Assembly (NCBI RefSeq): GCF_963663625.1
Contig: NZ_OY760438.1
Coordinates: 186,001-250,000 of the forward strand
DNA from: an uncultured Ilyobacter sp.
GTDB taxonomy: Bacteria > Fusobacteriota > Fusobacteriia > Fusobacteriales > Fusobacteriaceae
Length of the DNA stretch: 64,000 nt
Direction: 5' to 3'
Under the pieces are notes generated by a model. The model made no database searches. It was not told where the DNA came from and worked only from the letters and a program-made list of their open reading frames with translations. Within the stretch, counting starts at the first letter, position 1, and every line of letters begins with the position of its first letter. Below are positions 1 to 8,378 of the stretch, piece after piece. Both the position numbers and the translations under genes were made by a program.

Positions 1-1017
1 CTATATTTCCCCATTCGTGGGGCTGTGCCTATAATAATAAAAGATTCTAGCGGTAAAATCACATACGAAAGAGACCAAAAGGGAAATATAGTAAAAAAGG
101 ATTTTTTCATCTTCAAGTATGATGAGTTGGGAAGGGTCATTTTTTTAGATGACGGTGACCTCTCTATGAGCTATGCCTATAAAGACAATCCAGACAACAG
201 CACAGATGTGACTGTTGTCTTCAGAAAAAATGGAGACAGGAGAGATTTTTTTTATAAAATTATAAAAAAAGAGACTCCTTCAAAAAAAATTGAGGAGATT
301 CACGGTCTTACTGTGGCCTTTCGTTCTGGAACATCTCAGAATAAGCTCCTTTTTTCCAAAGAAACACTTCTAGATGAAAATGGTAAACCCTTTGAAATCC
401 TAGAAAAAGAATATGTCAGGCGAGTTGGTGAAAATTCTACACTATATTTTATGAAGCATCCAATAATAAGGCGCTTTACTAGAAAGGTACCGGCCCGTAA
501 CATGGGATGGTCTGAGATAAGTTATACAACAAACGAAGAGGGGTATTACAGTGTCAGAAAAAACAAAAACTTTGTTAACTACACCACAGAGGCTGTCTAC
601 AGACCTCAAAATTTTATAAATGGTGATGGTGTAGGGTTTACAGTCAAAGTTTACAATCCAAAAGGGAGACTCGATTTAGTTGAAAGCAACGGAAGACGAT
701 TTTTATACAATTATTCCTACAGTGGCAAGGATGAGGAAAGACATATAGAGAAACTAGAAATAATAAACAGTGGTATAGTGTTAGAAACTCTCTATTATAG
801 CTATCCCATGGGACATACCGATCCAGAAAAGAAGCCATCTTCTAAAACTGAAGCTTTAGAAGGGGAGTACACTATAGAAGAAAACGAAACCCTCTCAATT
901 GTAGGAAATTTTAAAAGCATAGACCTTTCAGAAAATATACCACTTACAGAGATAGTTGAAGATTTGCAGACACCTCTATATAAAAAAGAAGTCAGATTTA
1001 GAAGATATGGGCAATAA
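1..1017 (+). CDS. Hypothetical protein, 5' partial, weak YD/RHS-like segments
   Basis: The frame is open to the first base of the window, so this is the C-terminal part (about 338 residues) of a longer gene; a GTG at 25 is the first start codon seen but need not be the real one. The product is rich in Lys, Glu, Tyr and Asp. Short stretches such as YDELGRV and YNPKGRLDLVE look like the YD repeats of RHS-type or antitoxin-like proteins, but I do not recognise the family. No membrane segment is visible. It ends about 10 bases before a 200-bp repeat that carries terminator-like hairpins. The reading frame is reliable; the function is unknown. Confidence 0.6.
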   Translation, partial: LYFPIRGAVPIIIKDSSGKITYERDQKGNIVKKDFFIFKYDELGRVIFLDDGDLSMSYAYKDNPDNSTDVTVVFRKNGDRRDFFYKIIKKETPSKKIEEIHGLTVAFRSGTSQNKLLFSKETLLDENGKPFEILEKEYVRRVGENSTLYFMKHPIIRRFTRKVPARNMGWSEISYTTNEEGYYSVRKNKNFVNYTTEAVYRPQNFINGDGVGFTVKVYNPKGRLDLVESNGRRFLYNYSYSGKDEERHIEKLEIINSGIVLETLYYSYPMGHTDPEKKPSSKTEALEGEYTIEENETLSIVGNFKSIDLSENIPLTEIVEDLQTPLYKKEVRFRRYGQ

Positions 1018-1025
1018 TAATCCCT

Positions 1026-1245
1026 GTTTAATAAAAAATAAGTGAAAAGAAGAGGGCTCTTACCCATACTTACCAAGCTGAGAAAAAAGAGACTATTACT
1101 ATTAAGTTATGGTCTCTTTTTTCTATTTTTAGATATCACAAAAAAACCGCTTGTAAAAATGGTTGAAAAATAATATTATATATTGTAATTTGGGTTCTCG
1201 GTAACTAGTTTGTTGGGAACTTTTTTTATTTTTGAAGTGATTTTT
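1026..1245. repeat. Left copy of about 200-bp inverted repeat
   Basis: This stretch reappears as its reverse complement at about 6872-7085, with scattered mismatches and small indels. Shared landmarks are the outer block GAAGAGGGCTCTTACCCATA, the hairpin AAGAGAC...GTCTC followed by T's, and the inner block GGTTCTCGGTAACTAGTTTG followed by GGGAAC and a T run. Both hairpins look like terminators. At the inner edge each copy carries the end of a reading frame reading outward (EKREKSLQK here, EKRDKKLLQK in the other). This fits two decayed 3' ends of one insertion sequence. Confidence 0.75.
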
Positions 1246-1303
1246 CTCTCTTTTCAAAAAGATAAAAAATCAAAACAATAATCAATATTGGAAATAACAT
1301 CAT
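1226..1303 (-). CDS. Possible 25-residue hydrophobic peptide, or transposase 3' stub
   Basis: A short frame with a good GGAGGTG six bases before a double ATG encodes MMLFPILIIVLIFYLFEKR and a short charged tail. It has one strong membrane segment followed by basic and acidic residues. It could be a real small membrane peptide. The tail coincides with the inverted repeat, whose other copy continues into a transposase-like fragment, so it may equally be a fusion of random sequence with a decayed transposase end. Evidence is limited to the ribosome binding site and the hydrophobicity. Confidence 0.3.
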   Translation of the reverse strand: MMLFPILIIVLIFYLFEKREKSLQK

Positions 1304-1440
1304 AAGCCCACCTCCCATACAGATATTCCATCTCTAGAAAAGTTATTAAAACACCATTCCCACATTTTGACACCTTCCTTTTTAGATTTTCTTATTTCTA
1401 TCTTGTAATACTAGATTATAAGAAAAATTCAGGAGGTACC

Positions 1441-1482
1441 ATGGGGATAAATATGGCTTATATTAGGGTAAGTACTATTTAG
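1441..1482 (+). pseudogene. Stub of a serine recombinase N-terminus
   Basis: A strong AGGAGGTACC precedes an ATG, and the frame reads MGINMAYIRVSTI then stop. The string AYIRVST is the signature start of the resolvase/invertase catalytic domain, including the nucleophilic Ser. No continuation is visible in any frame before the GGDEF-EAL gene. This is a recombinase gene cut off after about 13 codons. Confidence 0.5.
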
Positions 1483-1539
1483 TAGCTTTCTAAATTATAA
1501 ACAGAGAAAACATTTTAATTTAATTTTAGATTTCAGGCT

Positions 1540-3942
1540 TTAAATTTTCCAATTTTTAATAAAGGCTTCGTATTTACTTACTGTCATTGGCTTTGCGAAA
1601 TAATATCCCTGCATAAAGTGGCAGCCATATTCAGAAAGAATATCTACATGCTCTTTACACTCTACTCCTTCGGCAATAACCTGCAAGTTGAGTAACTCCG
1701 CCATCCTAATAATTCCTTGGGTAAGTACAACATTCCCGTTCTCGCTAGTGAGGTCAGATATAAAACTTTTGTCTATCTTAACCTTATTTATGGGTAGCTT
1801 TTTAAGGTAACTAAGTGAGGAGTAGCCAGTTCCAAAGTCGTCAACTGAGATCTCTATTCCCATAGACCTTAGGTTATTAAGAATAGAAATAGCTTCATCT
1901 ATGTCCTTCATGAACATAGTTTCTGTAATCTCAATTTCTAGGGATTTAGGAGGAACTGGAATTTGGTTCAAAACTTCTTTTACAGTTTGCAGTATCCTAC
2001 ATTGCTTAAAATGCAATGCAGATATGTTTACTGCAATTTTCTGTCCTTTGACTCCTGATTTTTCCCACGCATTTATTTGCTTACATGCTGTTATCAGCAC
2101 CCATTTATCCAATTCAAATATCAGTCCGGATTCTTCTGCTACAGGAATGAATTCATCTGGAGACAGGTAGTTATGACCACCACGAATCCAACGTGTAAGA
2201 GCCTCAACCCCTACTATTTCATTTTTGGATACGTCAACTTTGGGTTGATAGTATAGGTCTAATTCATTATTTTTAAGAGCTATTCGAAGTTCAGATTTTA
2301 TATCATCTTTTCGTTTTATAACCTGATTAAGCTCTTCCGAGAAAAAGCAGTAGCAATCTTTTCCATCGTTTTTTGCCTGATACATTACAGTATCTGAATT
2401 GTTTAAAAGTTTTTTCAGACTATCACCATCATCTGGAAAGATAGAAATTCCAATGCTTGCTGAAATAAAATTGTACTTATTATTGATTTTAAAGGGTTGC
2501 TTCAAGGTTGATAAAATTTTATCGGCTATATCCGATAACTCCTTAACATCTGAAATTTCTTCTAGGATAATAGTAAACTCGTCTCCACCCAAACGGGAAA
2601 TATTACTGTTTTCTCCAAGAGCGTTTTTCAGACGCCTTACCACCCTTTTTAAGAACAGGTCCCCTATGTTATGTCCGTAATTATCGTTTATGTTTTTAAA
2701 GTTGTCGAGGTCTATGTAGAGCAAAGAGAATTTTGAGTTCTTCTTGGATGTGTTTGAAATTAATTTACCAAGATTTTTGATGAACATTTTACGATTTGGC
2801 AAATTTGTCAGGGGGTCATAGTAAGCTAGGCGTTCTATGGCTTTTTCGGCTTCTTTACGTTTTGTAACATCATGTATAATTGATAGGAATCTTTTTTTGC
2901 CTCCAAAAGTAACAGGCCCAGAGTACACTTCTACATCCCTGACTTTCCCGTTTGATAGTCTGTGCTTAAATAAAAAGTACTTTTTCCCTTTATTTTTAGC
3001 CAACTGCATTTCGTGATAGACCTCTTTTTTACTCAAGGTGTTTATAGCTGTTATTTTCATGCTGGTCAGCTCATTTTGACTCCAACCGTAAAATTTGCTT
3101 GCAGCAAGATTAGCGTGCACGATGTCTGCTGTATCTGGATCTATTATTAGCATTACAGCGTGGTGATTTTCAAAGAGGTTTCTATAATCTTCTCCACTCT
3201 TTTTTATAATAGCTTCTGCCGTCTTTTGTTTTGATATGTCATAGATCGACCCGGAAACAAGATTGCTTTGTGGGTCGAATTCGGCTACAGAGTGAATTGA
3301 TACAATATTACCATTTTTTTTGTTTTTTATTTCGAATTCCACATCATAATGCAATCCCTTTTGAATCATATTTCTGAAAGCTTCACTCTTTTTTTCTCTA
3401 AATTCTGGAAGCACCATATTTTCAATTTCAGCATGCTGATAAGGGCCGTTCTCGACTCCGTATATTTTTTCTGTACCCTCAGAACCGAACATGATTTTTT
3501 TATTTAGGTCCATTTCCCAGTGGCCAAACCCTGCGAGCAATTCAGCTTTTTTGTATCTTTTTTCATTAGCCTTAAGAGCTTTTGTTGCTTTGAATAAAGA
3601 AAGGGCGTTTGATATTGAAAATCCTAAAACAAAACTGCTAGCATCTTTAGGAATGCATCCGTAGCAGCAATTGTTTTGAAACCCTTCTATCTCGGAAGAT
3701 TTTATTTCAGCAGTCAGGTATATAAAAGGAATCTCTTTGATATCTAAAATGTCTTGAATAAAATCTGAGGCATTTTTTACAGAATCTATGTCAATTAGTG
3801 TAAGTTTTATAGGGTTGCTTGCTTTGTAAAATTCAATTACTTCCCAGTAGTAGTGGGCATGGATAACTTCGTAATTCAAAGCTCTCAGTATTTTAATCTG
3901 TCTTGTTGTATTTTCCTTATCTTTAGATATTAATAGAATCAT
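1540..3942 (-). CDS. PAS-GGDEF-EAL cyclic-di-GMP signalling protein
   Basis: The 800-residue product has a response-regulator-like N-terminal region (about 1-120, without a clear phospho-acceptor set), two PAS domains (about 140-250 and 260-375), a GGDEF domain and an EAL domain. The diguanylate cyclase signature RLGGDEF is intact, as are the phosphodiesterase signatures EALTRW and DDFGTGYSSL, so both activities are possible. No membrane segment is seen, which suggests a cytoplasmic protein. I chose the ATG at 3942 because GGAG lies just upstream; an earlier ATG at 3987 lacks a clear site. The gene follows a c-di-GMP-I riboswitch and its terminator, so its product's substrate or product probably feeds back on its expression. 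Confidence 0.9.
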   Translation of the reverse strand: MILLISKDKENTTRQIKILRALNYEVIHAHYYWEVIEFYKASNPIKLTLIDIDSVKNASDFIQDILDIKEIPFIYLTAEIKSSEIEGFQNNCCYGCIPKDASSFVLGFSISNALSLFKATKALKANEKRYKKAELLAGFGHWEMDLNKKIMFGSEGTEKIYGVENGPYQHAEIENMVLPEFREKKSEAFRNMIQKGLHYDVEFEIKNKKNGNIVSIHSVAEFDPQSNLVSGSIYDISKQKTAEAIIKKSGEDYRNLFENHHAVMLIIDPDTADIVHANLAASKFYGWSQNELTSMKITAINTLSKKEVYHEMQLAKNKGKKYFLFKHRLSNGKVRDVEVYSGPVTFGGKKRFLSIIHDVTKRKEAEKAIERLAYYDPLTNLPNRKMFIKNLGKLISNTSKKNSKFSLLYIDLDNFKNINDNYGHNIGDLFLKRVVRRLKNALGENSNISRLGGDEFTIILEEISDVKELSDIADKILSTLKQPFKINNKYNFISASIGISIFPDDGDSLKKLLNNSDTVMYQAKNDGKDCYCFFSEELNQVIKRKDDIKSELRIALKNNELDLYYQPKVDVSKNEIVGVEALTRWIRGGHNYLSPDEFIPVAEESGLIFELDKWVLITACKQINAWEKSGVKGQKIAVNISALHFKQCRILQTVKEVLNQIPVPPKSLEIEITETMFMKDIDEAISILNNLRSMGIEISVDDFGTGYSSLSYLKKLPINKVKIDKSFISDLTSENGNVVLTQGIIRMAELLNLQVIAEGVECKEHVDILSEYGCHFMQGYYFAKPMTVSKYEAFIKNWKI

Positions 3943-4040
3943 ATTTTTTATTAACTCCTTTTTAAAATTTAATGTATAAAACAACAATATACGAAAACAT
4001 GTCTGTTAGGAGAAATAAAAGACAAAATTTAAATCCTATT

Positions 4041-4067
4041 AAAAAAAACATGACAATTAAGCCATGC
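4041..4067 (-). terminator. Terminator after the c-di-GMP riboswitch
   Basis: On the minus strand CATGGC, a six-base loop and GTCATG are followed by eight T's. It sits between the riboswitch and the GGDEF-EAL start, where a transcriptional expression platform is expected. Confidence 0.6.
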
Positions 4068-4099
4068 ATAAAAAATAATCAGTTAAACTATTTTTATTT

Positions 4100-4170
4100 A
4101 ATGCAACTGGCTGCCATTTATAGGCCCTATAGCTTTGCGTCCTAACGTTTCCATTAGTTTGCCGAATATT
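4100..4170 (-). promoter_or_regulatory. c-di-GMP-I (GEMM) riboswitch
   Basis: Read on the minus strand the stretch contains GGCAAAC, then a short GGAAAC-type tetraloop stem, then the hallmark GGACGCAAAGC, then a second stem opened by AGGGCC and a GGCAGCC element. This order matches the GEMM-I aptamer. It lies about 160-230 bases upstream of the GGDEF-EAL gene on the same strand. Whether ligand switches the gene on or off cannot be told by eye. Confidence 0.85.
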
Positions 4171-4452
4171 TATTTTAAAATGTATAATACTTATCATATT
4201 ATCACTTTTTAACCATACAGGTCAAGGTTTTAAAGAAAAGGAGTTTTCATAAGTGGTGAAGTGGTATATACTGTCGATGAGGAAAATAAAAAATTAATCT
4301 TCAAGATACAGTATGTATTTATAAAGGCGATGTTTATAGATAATCCTACCATGATTGCAGATAAAATAAGAAAACAAGACACAAGTATATCTGTAAAACA
4401 ATAAAATTCTAGGGTATAATATATTTACAGTTTTAATTATGAGATGTAGGCT
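4171..4452. other. Intergenic stretch with a degenerate short frame
   Basis: A 47-codon frame (4261-4404, GTG start without a well-placed binding site) ends in DNPTMIADKIRKQDTSIS. Similar DNA and peptide (NIPIISDKVREIITSIPSK) recur at about 5965-6022. The two look like duplicated, decayed 3' ends of one gene family, possibly a Uma2-type protein, but this is weak. No intact gene is seen. Confidence 0.3.
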
Positions 4453-4605
4453 ATGTCACCAGAGATTGTTGATTCAACATTTGAGGTTTTGAAGGGTATC
4501 GATAAAGATTTTGTATGTATCTTAGGATCTCTAGCCAAAGAGATAGAAAATGACAACAGTGATATAAACTTGCTTTTTACTCTCAAAACAATTAAAGATA
4601 AGTAA
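4453..4605 (+). pseudogene. Truncated MntA-like nucleotidyltransferase antitoxin
   Basis: The 50-codon frame starts MSPEIVDSTFEVLKGIDKDF and runs through GSLAKEIENDNSDIN before stopping. It aligns residue by residue with the first third of the intact MntA at 5089, including start and upstream TATAAT-like sequence. The GSX10DXD motif is damaged (last Asp is Asn, and the usual Gly after GSxAK is Glu) and the rest of the domain is missing. It is a decayed duplicate. Confidence 0.7.
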
Positions 4606-4687
4606 ATCTGTATCGTATAAAAAATTGCATAGATAAGTTGAAAGATATTGTACATAGTTCGAAACAACTTTTTTGGAGGTTAGGATC

Positions 4688-5047
4688 ATGATTAATGAGC
4701 AGTTAAAATATATTTTTGATAATTCATATGAAGGAATCTACATTACTGATAGGAACAAAAAGATAGTTTACTAGAATCCGGTCAGTGAAAAATTATCTGG
4801 ATATAAGGGATCCGAAGTTGTTGGCTCTCACTGCCATGATAATATACTAGATCATACGAACCAATGTGAAGTGAATTTGTGCAAAGTCGGATGTCCTTTG
4901 GATGCGTTATTAAAAGATGGAGTCATAAGAAAAGTAAAAGTTTTTTTGAAACTTAACCTTAAAGACAGAAGGATGAAAATTTCATTGGCTACAGAAACCA
5001 TAAAGGAGATCATAGCCAGGTTTACCTGGCACGTAAAGGAGCTCTGA
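4688..5047 (+). pseudogene. PAS-domain fragment with in-frame stop
   Basis: Following GGAGG, the frame reads MINEQLKYIFDNSYEGIYI, then TAG at 4772-4774 (codon 29, after KKIVY), then continues NPVSEKLSGYKGSEVVGSHC and CEVNLCKVGCPLDALLKDG to a stop at 5045. This resembles the Cys-rich PAS domain often found in front of GGDEF domains. No GGDEF follows. The TAG replaces the position between aromatic and Asn in the usual FWN-type motif. It is a remnant of a signalling gene. Confidence 0.65.
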
Positions 5048-5088
5048 GATATAATATACTTAAAGCTTTACTGAAGGGAGGAAATGTT

Positions 5089-5475
5089 ATGTCACCAAGT
5101 ATTGTTGGCTCAATAATGGAGGCTTTGGAAAAAATAGATAAAGATTTTGTATACATCTTCGGGTCTGTAGCAAAGGGAATAGAAAATGAAAACAGTGACA
5201 TAGACATCGCCTTTTATTCTCAAAACAATTACGACCCTTTTGAAATTTTTATGTTGGCCCAGAATATAGGAAAAGCATTGAAAAGGGAGGTAGACCTTAT
5301 TCAACTAAAAAATTCTTCAACAGTTTTTCAAAAGGAAGTTGTGGAAAACGGAATACTGATTTATGAAAAAGACACTTTGGAGAGGGAAAAATTTGAGATA
5401 CTGGTACTTAAAAAGTATGCGAGGCTCAATGAGGAGAGAAGGGAAATAATAAAAGATTACGGAGTTGACCTATGA
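5089..5475 (+). CDS. mntA: MntA-type nucleotidyltransferase antitoxin
   Basis: The 128-residue protein has the minimal nucleotidyltransferase motif GSX10DXD (GSVAKG...SDID, about residues 23-38). In the MntA/HepT family such proteins neutralise the HEPN toxin by AMPylating a Tyr next to its active site. The ATG has GGGAGG seven bases upstream. The stop overlaps the toxin start by four bases (ATGA), the usual arrangement for this operon. A truncated copy lies upstream at 4453. Family assignment is firm from motif and context; activity is inferred. Confidence 0.88.
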   Translation: MSPSIVGSIMEALEKIDKDFVYIFGSVAKGIENENSDIDIAFYSQNNYDPFEIFMLAQNIGKALKREVDLIQLKNSSTVFQKEVVENGILIYEKDTLEREKFEILVLKKYARLNEERREIIKDYGVDL

Positions 5476-5882
5476 TAGATGATATTATTATAAACAAAAG
5501 CGAGACAATAAAAAGGTGTATAAAAAGAATCAACGAGGAATATGAAGACAATCCTGAAAACCTCAATGAATACAGAAGGCAGGACTCGATAATTCTCAAC
5601 ATACAAAGGCTTTGTGAGGCATGTATCGACATAGCCACACATATAATAAGGAAGAAAAAACTTGGCGTTCCTCAGAGCAGCAAGGACAGTTTTCAGCTGC
5701 TTGAAGATAACAATATCATCTCCAAAGAACTCAGTAGTAGGCTACAGGGAATGGTTGGATTTAGAAATGTGGCAGTGCATGACTACCAGGCTCTTAACTT
5801 ATCCATTGTGGAAAAAGTGATAGAAGACTACATCTATGACGGAATTAAACTCTGCAAAGAAATAATAAAAGATCAAAAATAA
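5472..5882 (+). CDS. hepT: HepT-type HEPN ribonuclease toxin
   Basis: The 136-residue, all-helical product carries RNVAVHDY near residue 104, an exact RX4HXY motif. In HepT this motif forms the RNase active site, and its Tyr is the residue modified by MntA. Length is normal for the family. It is translationally coupled to mntA. The rest of the protein fits the DUF86/HEPN fold. The pair probably acts in plasmid or island maintenance or in stress or phage response, but the sequence does not show which. Confidence 0.88.
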   Translation: MIDDIIINKSETIKRCIKRINEEYEDNPENLNEYRRQDSIILNIQRLCEACIDIATHIIRKKKLGVPQSSKDSFQLLEDNNIISKELSSRLQGMVGFRNVAVHDYQALNLSIVEKVIEDYIYDGIKLCKEIIKDQK

Positions 5883-6159
5883 TTTAAGAACCTTCAAGAT
5901 GCACACGACTTTATCAAGTCGGCATTTATTCAGAAGCCTACTTTGATAGAGAAAGAACGGTGAATATTCCTATTATCTCTGACAAAGTAAGGGAGATAAT
6001 CACAAGTATACCTAGTAAATAACTTATTTTTTACAGAAAGGATATGCATAGATAATGTCGTAAAAAATCTTAAGAAGCATGTTACCAAAGTGACCCTGCA
6101 TTCAGATTTTTAAACTTGCTTCAAATTTTTCATTAAAAAGATTTTGAAGGAGGTTACTT
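5883..6159. other. Intergenic stretch with decayed coding remnant
   Basis: One frame in 5886-6022 reads VGIYSEAYFDRERTVNIPII and ends SDKVREIITSIPSK without a start codon. It resembles the C-terminus of Uma2-family proteins and the fragment at 4340-4404. The rest, up to the next ribosome binding site, shows nothing recognisable. Confidence 0.3.
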
Positions 6160-6609
6160 ATGCAGGAAAAAACAGGCGGTGATTTGGCACCTATTATTGA
6201 TATTTTAAAAAGCATAAAGAAGCTCTCTGCACTGGCTGAGGGCTATAATAACTCAATAGAATTTTATAATTCCCTAGATCACAAACCATTTCAAAATTCT
6301 CTTGAACTAATTATAAGCATGGGAATAGCTTCTAAGAAAATTAGCAACGGCATGAAAAAAAAACATCCAGAAATTCCTTGGCATGTTATGAAAAGCTTTG
6401 TAGAAGTCAGGGAGAAAGAATGCACTCTATTAAACAGGTCAATTATTTTTGATTTGATCAAAGATAAACTGCTTTGCATAGCTGGATTTTTTGAAGGAAT
6501 TATTTTAGAGGAATTAGAAAATAAAAATTTTGATGTGGAAGAGTACAATAGATATGCAAATGTCGAACTTGACATACATATGGATTTGGAGAATGTCGTT
6601 AAAGATTAA
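6160..6609 (+). CDS. HEPN/DUF86-like protein lacking the catalytic motif
   Basis: The 149-residue product contains KKHPEIPWHVMKSF, which matches the EIPW segment that in DUF86 proteins leads into the RX4-6H active site. Here the following residues are VEVREKECTLL, with no His at the expected place, so RNase activity is unlikely. The ATG has GGAGG seven bases upstream, and a hairpin-T-run terminator follows at about 6680. It may be an inactivated toxin or a regulator of the nearby HepT. No partner nucleotidyltransferase is adjacent. Confidence 0.6.
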   Translation: MQEKTGGDLAPIIDILKSIKKLSALAEGYNNSIEFYNSLDHKPFQNSLELIISMGIASKKISNGMKKKHPEIPWHVMKSFVEVREKECTLLNRSIIFDLIKDKLLCIAGFFEGIILEELENKNFDVEEYNRYANVELDIHMDLENVVKD

Positions 6610-6679
6610 GTGAACTTTATTTCAGAGAGGTACAAACCCATAGCTATTAAGCTAAGCTTACAATTTAATAGAAAATATG

Positions 6680-6720
6680 TTAAACCTTTTTCAAGTAATA
6701 TTTGAAGAAGGTTTTTTCTT
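6680..6720 (+). terminator. Terminator after the HEPN-like gene
   Basis: AACCTT...TTGAAGAAGGTT forms a hairpin with arms around TCAA/TTGA, followed by TTTTTTC. Confidence 0.65.
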
Positions 6721-6735
6721 TAATGGGAAACAGAA

Positions 6736-6883
6736 AACTTAGAAAATTAATTATGAATTCCTTGTGGGAAGCCATGAGAACAAGCAGCCTTTTAGAGTTG
6801 TTCTTACAAAATTAAACAAAGAATCTTATGAGAAGAGACTTACAGGGATTGAAAAAAGAGATAAAAAATTACTTCAAAAATAA
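6736..6883 (+). pseudogene. 3' fragment of a transposase
   Basis: After a TAG, an open frame without a start reads NYEFLVGSHENKQPFRVVL, then TKLNKESYEKRLTGIEKRDK and a stop. The pattern RVVLTKLNKESYEKR followed by a Lys-rich tail resembles the C-terminal part of IS1182/IS4-like DDE transposases, but I cannot name the family. Its end lies inside the right copy of the 200-bp inverted repeat. The left copy preserves only the last ten or so codons. Confidence 0.4.
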
Positions 6884-7085
6884 AAAAAGTTCCCAGCAAA
6901 CTAGTTACCGAGAACCCAAATTACAACATATAATATTATTTTCCACCCATTTTTACAAGCAGTTTTTTTGATATCTAAAAATAGAAAAAAAAGAGACCAT
7001 AACTTAATAACAATAATCTCTAAATTTTCTTAGCTTGATAAGTATGGGTAAGAGCCCTCTTCTTTTCACTTATTTTTTATAGAAA
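6872..7085. repeat. Right copy of about 200-bp inverted repeat
   Basis: This is the reverse-complement partner of the repeat at 1026-1245. The best matching blocks are TTCCCAGCAAACTAGTTACC with GAGAACCCAAATTACAA, and ATGGGTAAGAGCCCTCTTC at the outer edge. It lies downstream of ribBA, so its hairpins may also terminate that operon. Confidence 0.75.
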
Positions 7086-7148
7086 TTCTCTCATGGAATC
7101 CCCTCTGATAGATCTAATTATCGGTTAATAATCAGATGTGTATTTTGT

Positions 7149-8369
7149 TTACTTGTTTTTTTCAAGCTTCAGTATGTGTCCCAATTTATCTTTCTTAGTT
7201 CTGAGGTATCTTAGATTATTTTCATTTGAGTCTACCTCTATATCCTTTCTCTTATTAACCTTTATTCCATATTTCTCAAGCCCATTCACTTTCCTCATGT
7301 TATTTGTCATAACCCTTACAGATTTAACCCCTAAAGCCTTTAACATCTGAGAAGCTACAGCATAGTCTCTGAGGTCTGCATCAAATCCAAGTTGTTCATT
7401 TGCTTCTACAGTATCTAACCCTTGATCTTGAAGTGCATAGGCTTTTATCTTATTTAGAAGTCCGATTCCTCTTCCTTCCTGTCTTAGGTAGAGTACTATC
7501 CCCTCTCCCTCTTCATCTATTCTTTTCATAGCAGTTTGCAGCTGAAGGCCACAGTCACATCTCATAGACCCTAAAATATCCCCTGTAAAGCATTCTGAAT
7601 GTATTCTTATCAGTACATCCTCCCTGCCTTTAACATCTCCTTTTACAAGAGCTATATGTTCTTTTCCGTCTAATTTGTTGTCAAAAGCAACTATCTCAAA
7701 ATTTCCTGCAATGGTAGGCATAGTCGCAGTTGCGTAAACTTCCATAAGGACATCGTGTTCTTTTCTGTATTTTATTAGATCTTCAATAGATATTATTTTA
7801 AGATCATGTTCTTTTGCAAACTCTTTAAGGTCCATAAGTCTTGCCATTGTTCCGTCATCCTTCAGTATCTCGCAGATAACACCTACAGGTTTTAGTCCCG
7901 CAAGCCTTGCAAGATCCACAGCAGCTTCCGTATGCCCGGGTCTTACCAATACCCCACCATCTTTAGCTACCAGCGGAAAGAGATGTCCTGGTCTTTTAAA
8001 ATCCCAAGGCCCCTTACTTTCATCTACGAGGTCAGTTATAGTTCTCACTCTGTCTGCTACAGATATACCAGTAGTAGTCCCCTCTGCTGAGTCCACAGAT
8101 ACTGTAAAGGCAGTCCCGTGAGAATCAGTATTTCTGTTTACCATCTGTGGCAGATGGAGCTGTTCGGCTCTCTCTCTGGTAATAGGTACACATGTGAGCC
8201 CTCTTGCATATTTCGCCATAAAATTTATGCTCTCATAACTTACCATTTCTCCAGCAATAATAATATCACCTTCGTTTTCACGGTTTTCATCATCGACTAC
8301 AATGACCATTTTACCGGCTTTTATATCCTCTATAGCTTCATCTATTCTATCTAGCATAGTATTTTTCAT
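7149..8369 (-). CDS. ribBA: Bifunctional DHBP synthase / GTP cyclohydrolase II
   Basis: The 406-residue protein joins two riboflavin enzymes. The N-terminal half (about 1-205) makes 3,4-dihydroxy-2-butanone 4-phosphate from ribulose 5-phosphate and shows VVDDENRENEGD and RPGHTEAAVDLARLAG. The C-terminal half (about 210-400) opens GTP and shows the zinc motif CFTGDILGSMRCDCG and RQEGRGIGL. It is the last gene of ribH-ribD-ribE-ribBA. The listed ATG lies directly against GGGAG; the ATG four codons later (8357) is about 11 bases from it, so the exact start is uncertain by four residues. Confidence 0.97.
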   Translation of the reverse strand: MKNTMLDRIDEAIEDIKAGKMVIVVDDENRENEGDIIIAGEMVSYESINFMAKYARGLTCVPITRERAEQLHLPQMVNRNTDSHGTAFTVSVDSAEGTTTGISVADRVRTITDLVDESKGPWDFKRPGHLFPLVAKDGGVLVRPGHTEAAVDLARLAGLKPVGVICEILKDDGTMARLMDLKEFAKEHDLKIISIEDLIKYRKEHDVLMEVYATATMPTIAGNFEIVAFDNKLDGKEHIALVKGDVKGREDVLIRIHSECFTGDILGSMRCDCGLQLQTAMKRIDEEGEGIVLYLRQEGRGIGLLNKIKAYALQDQGLDTVEANEQLGFDADLRDYAVASQMLKALGVKSVRVMTNNMRKVNGLEKYGIKVNKRKDIEVDSNENNLRYLRTKKDKLGHILKLEKNK

Positions 8370-8378
8370 CTCCCATTC

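Noticed and set aside
1026-7085. Integrated phage
   Set aside because: No structural, lysis or integrase genes beyond a 13-codon recombinase stub; insertion-sequence ends explain the borders.
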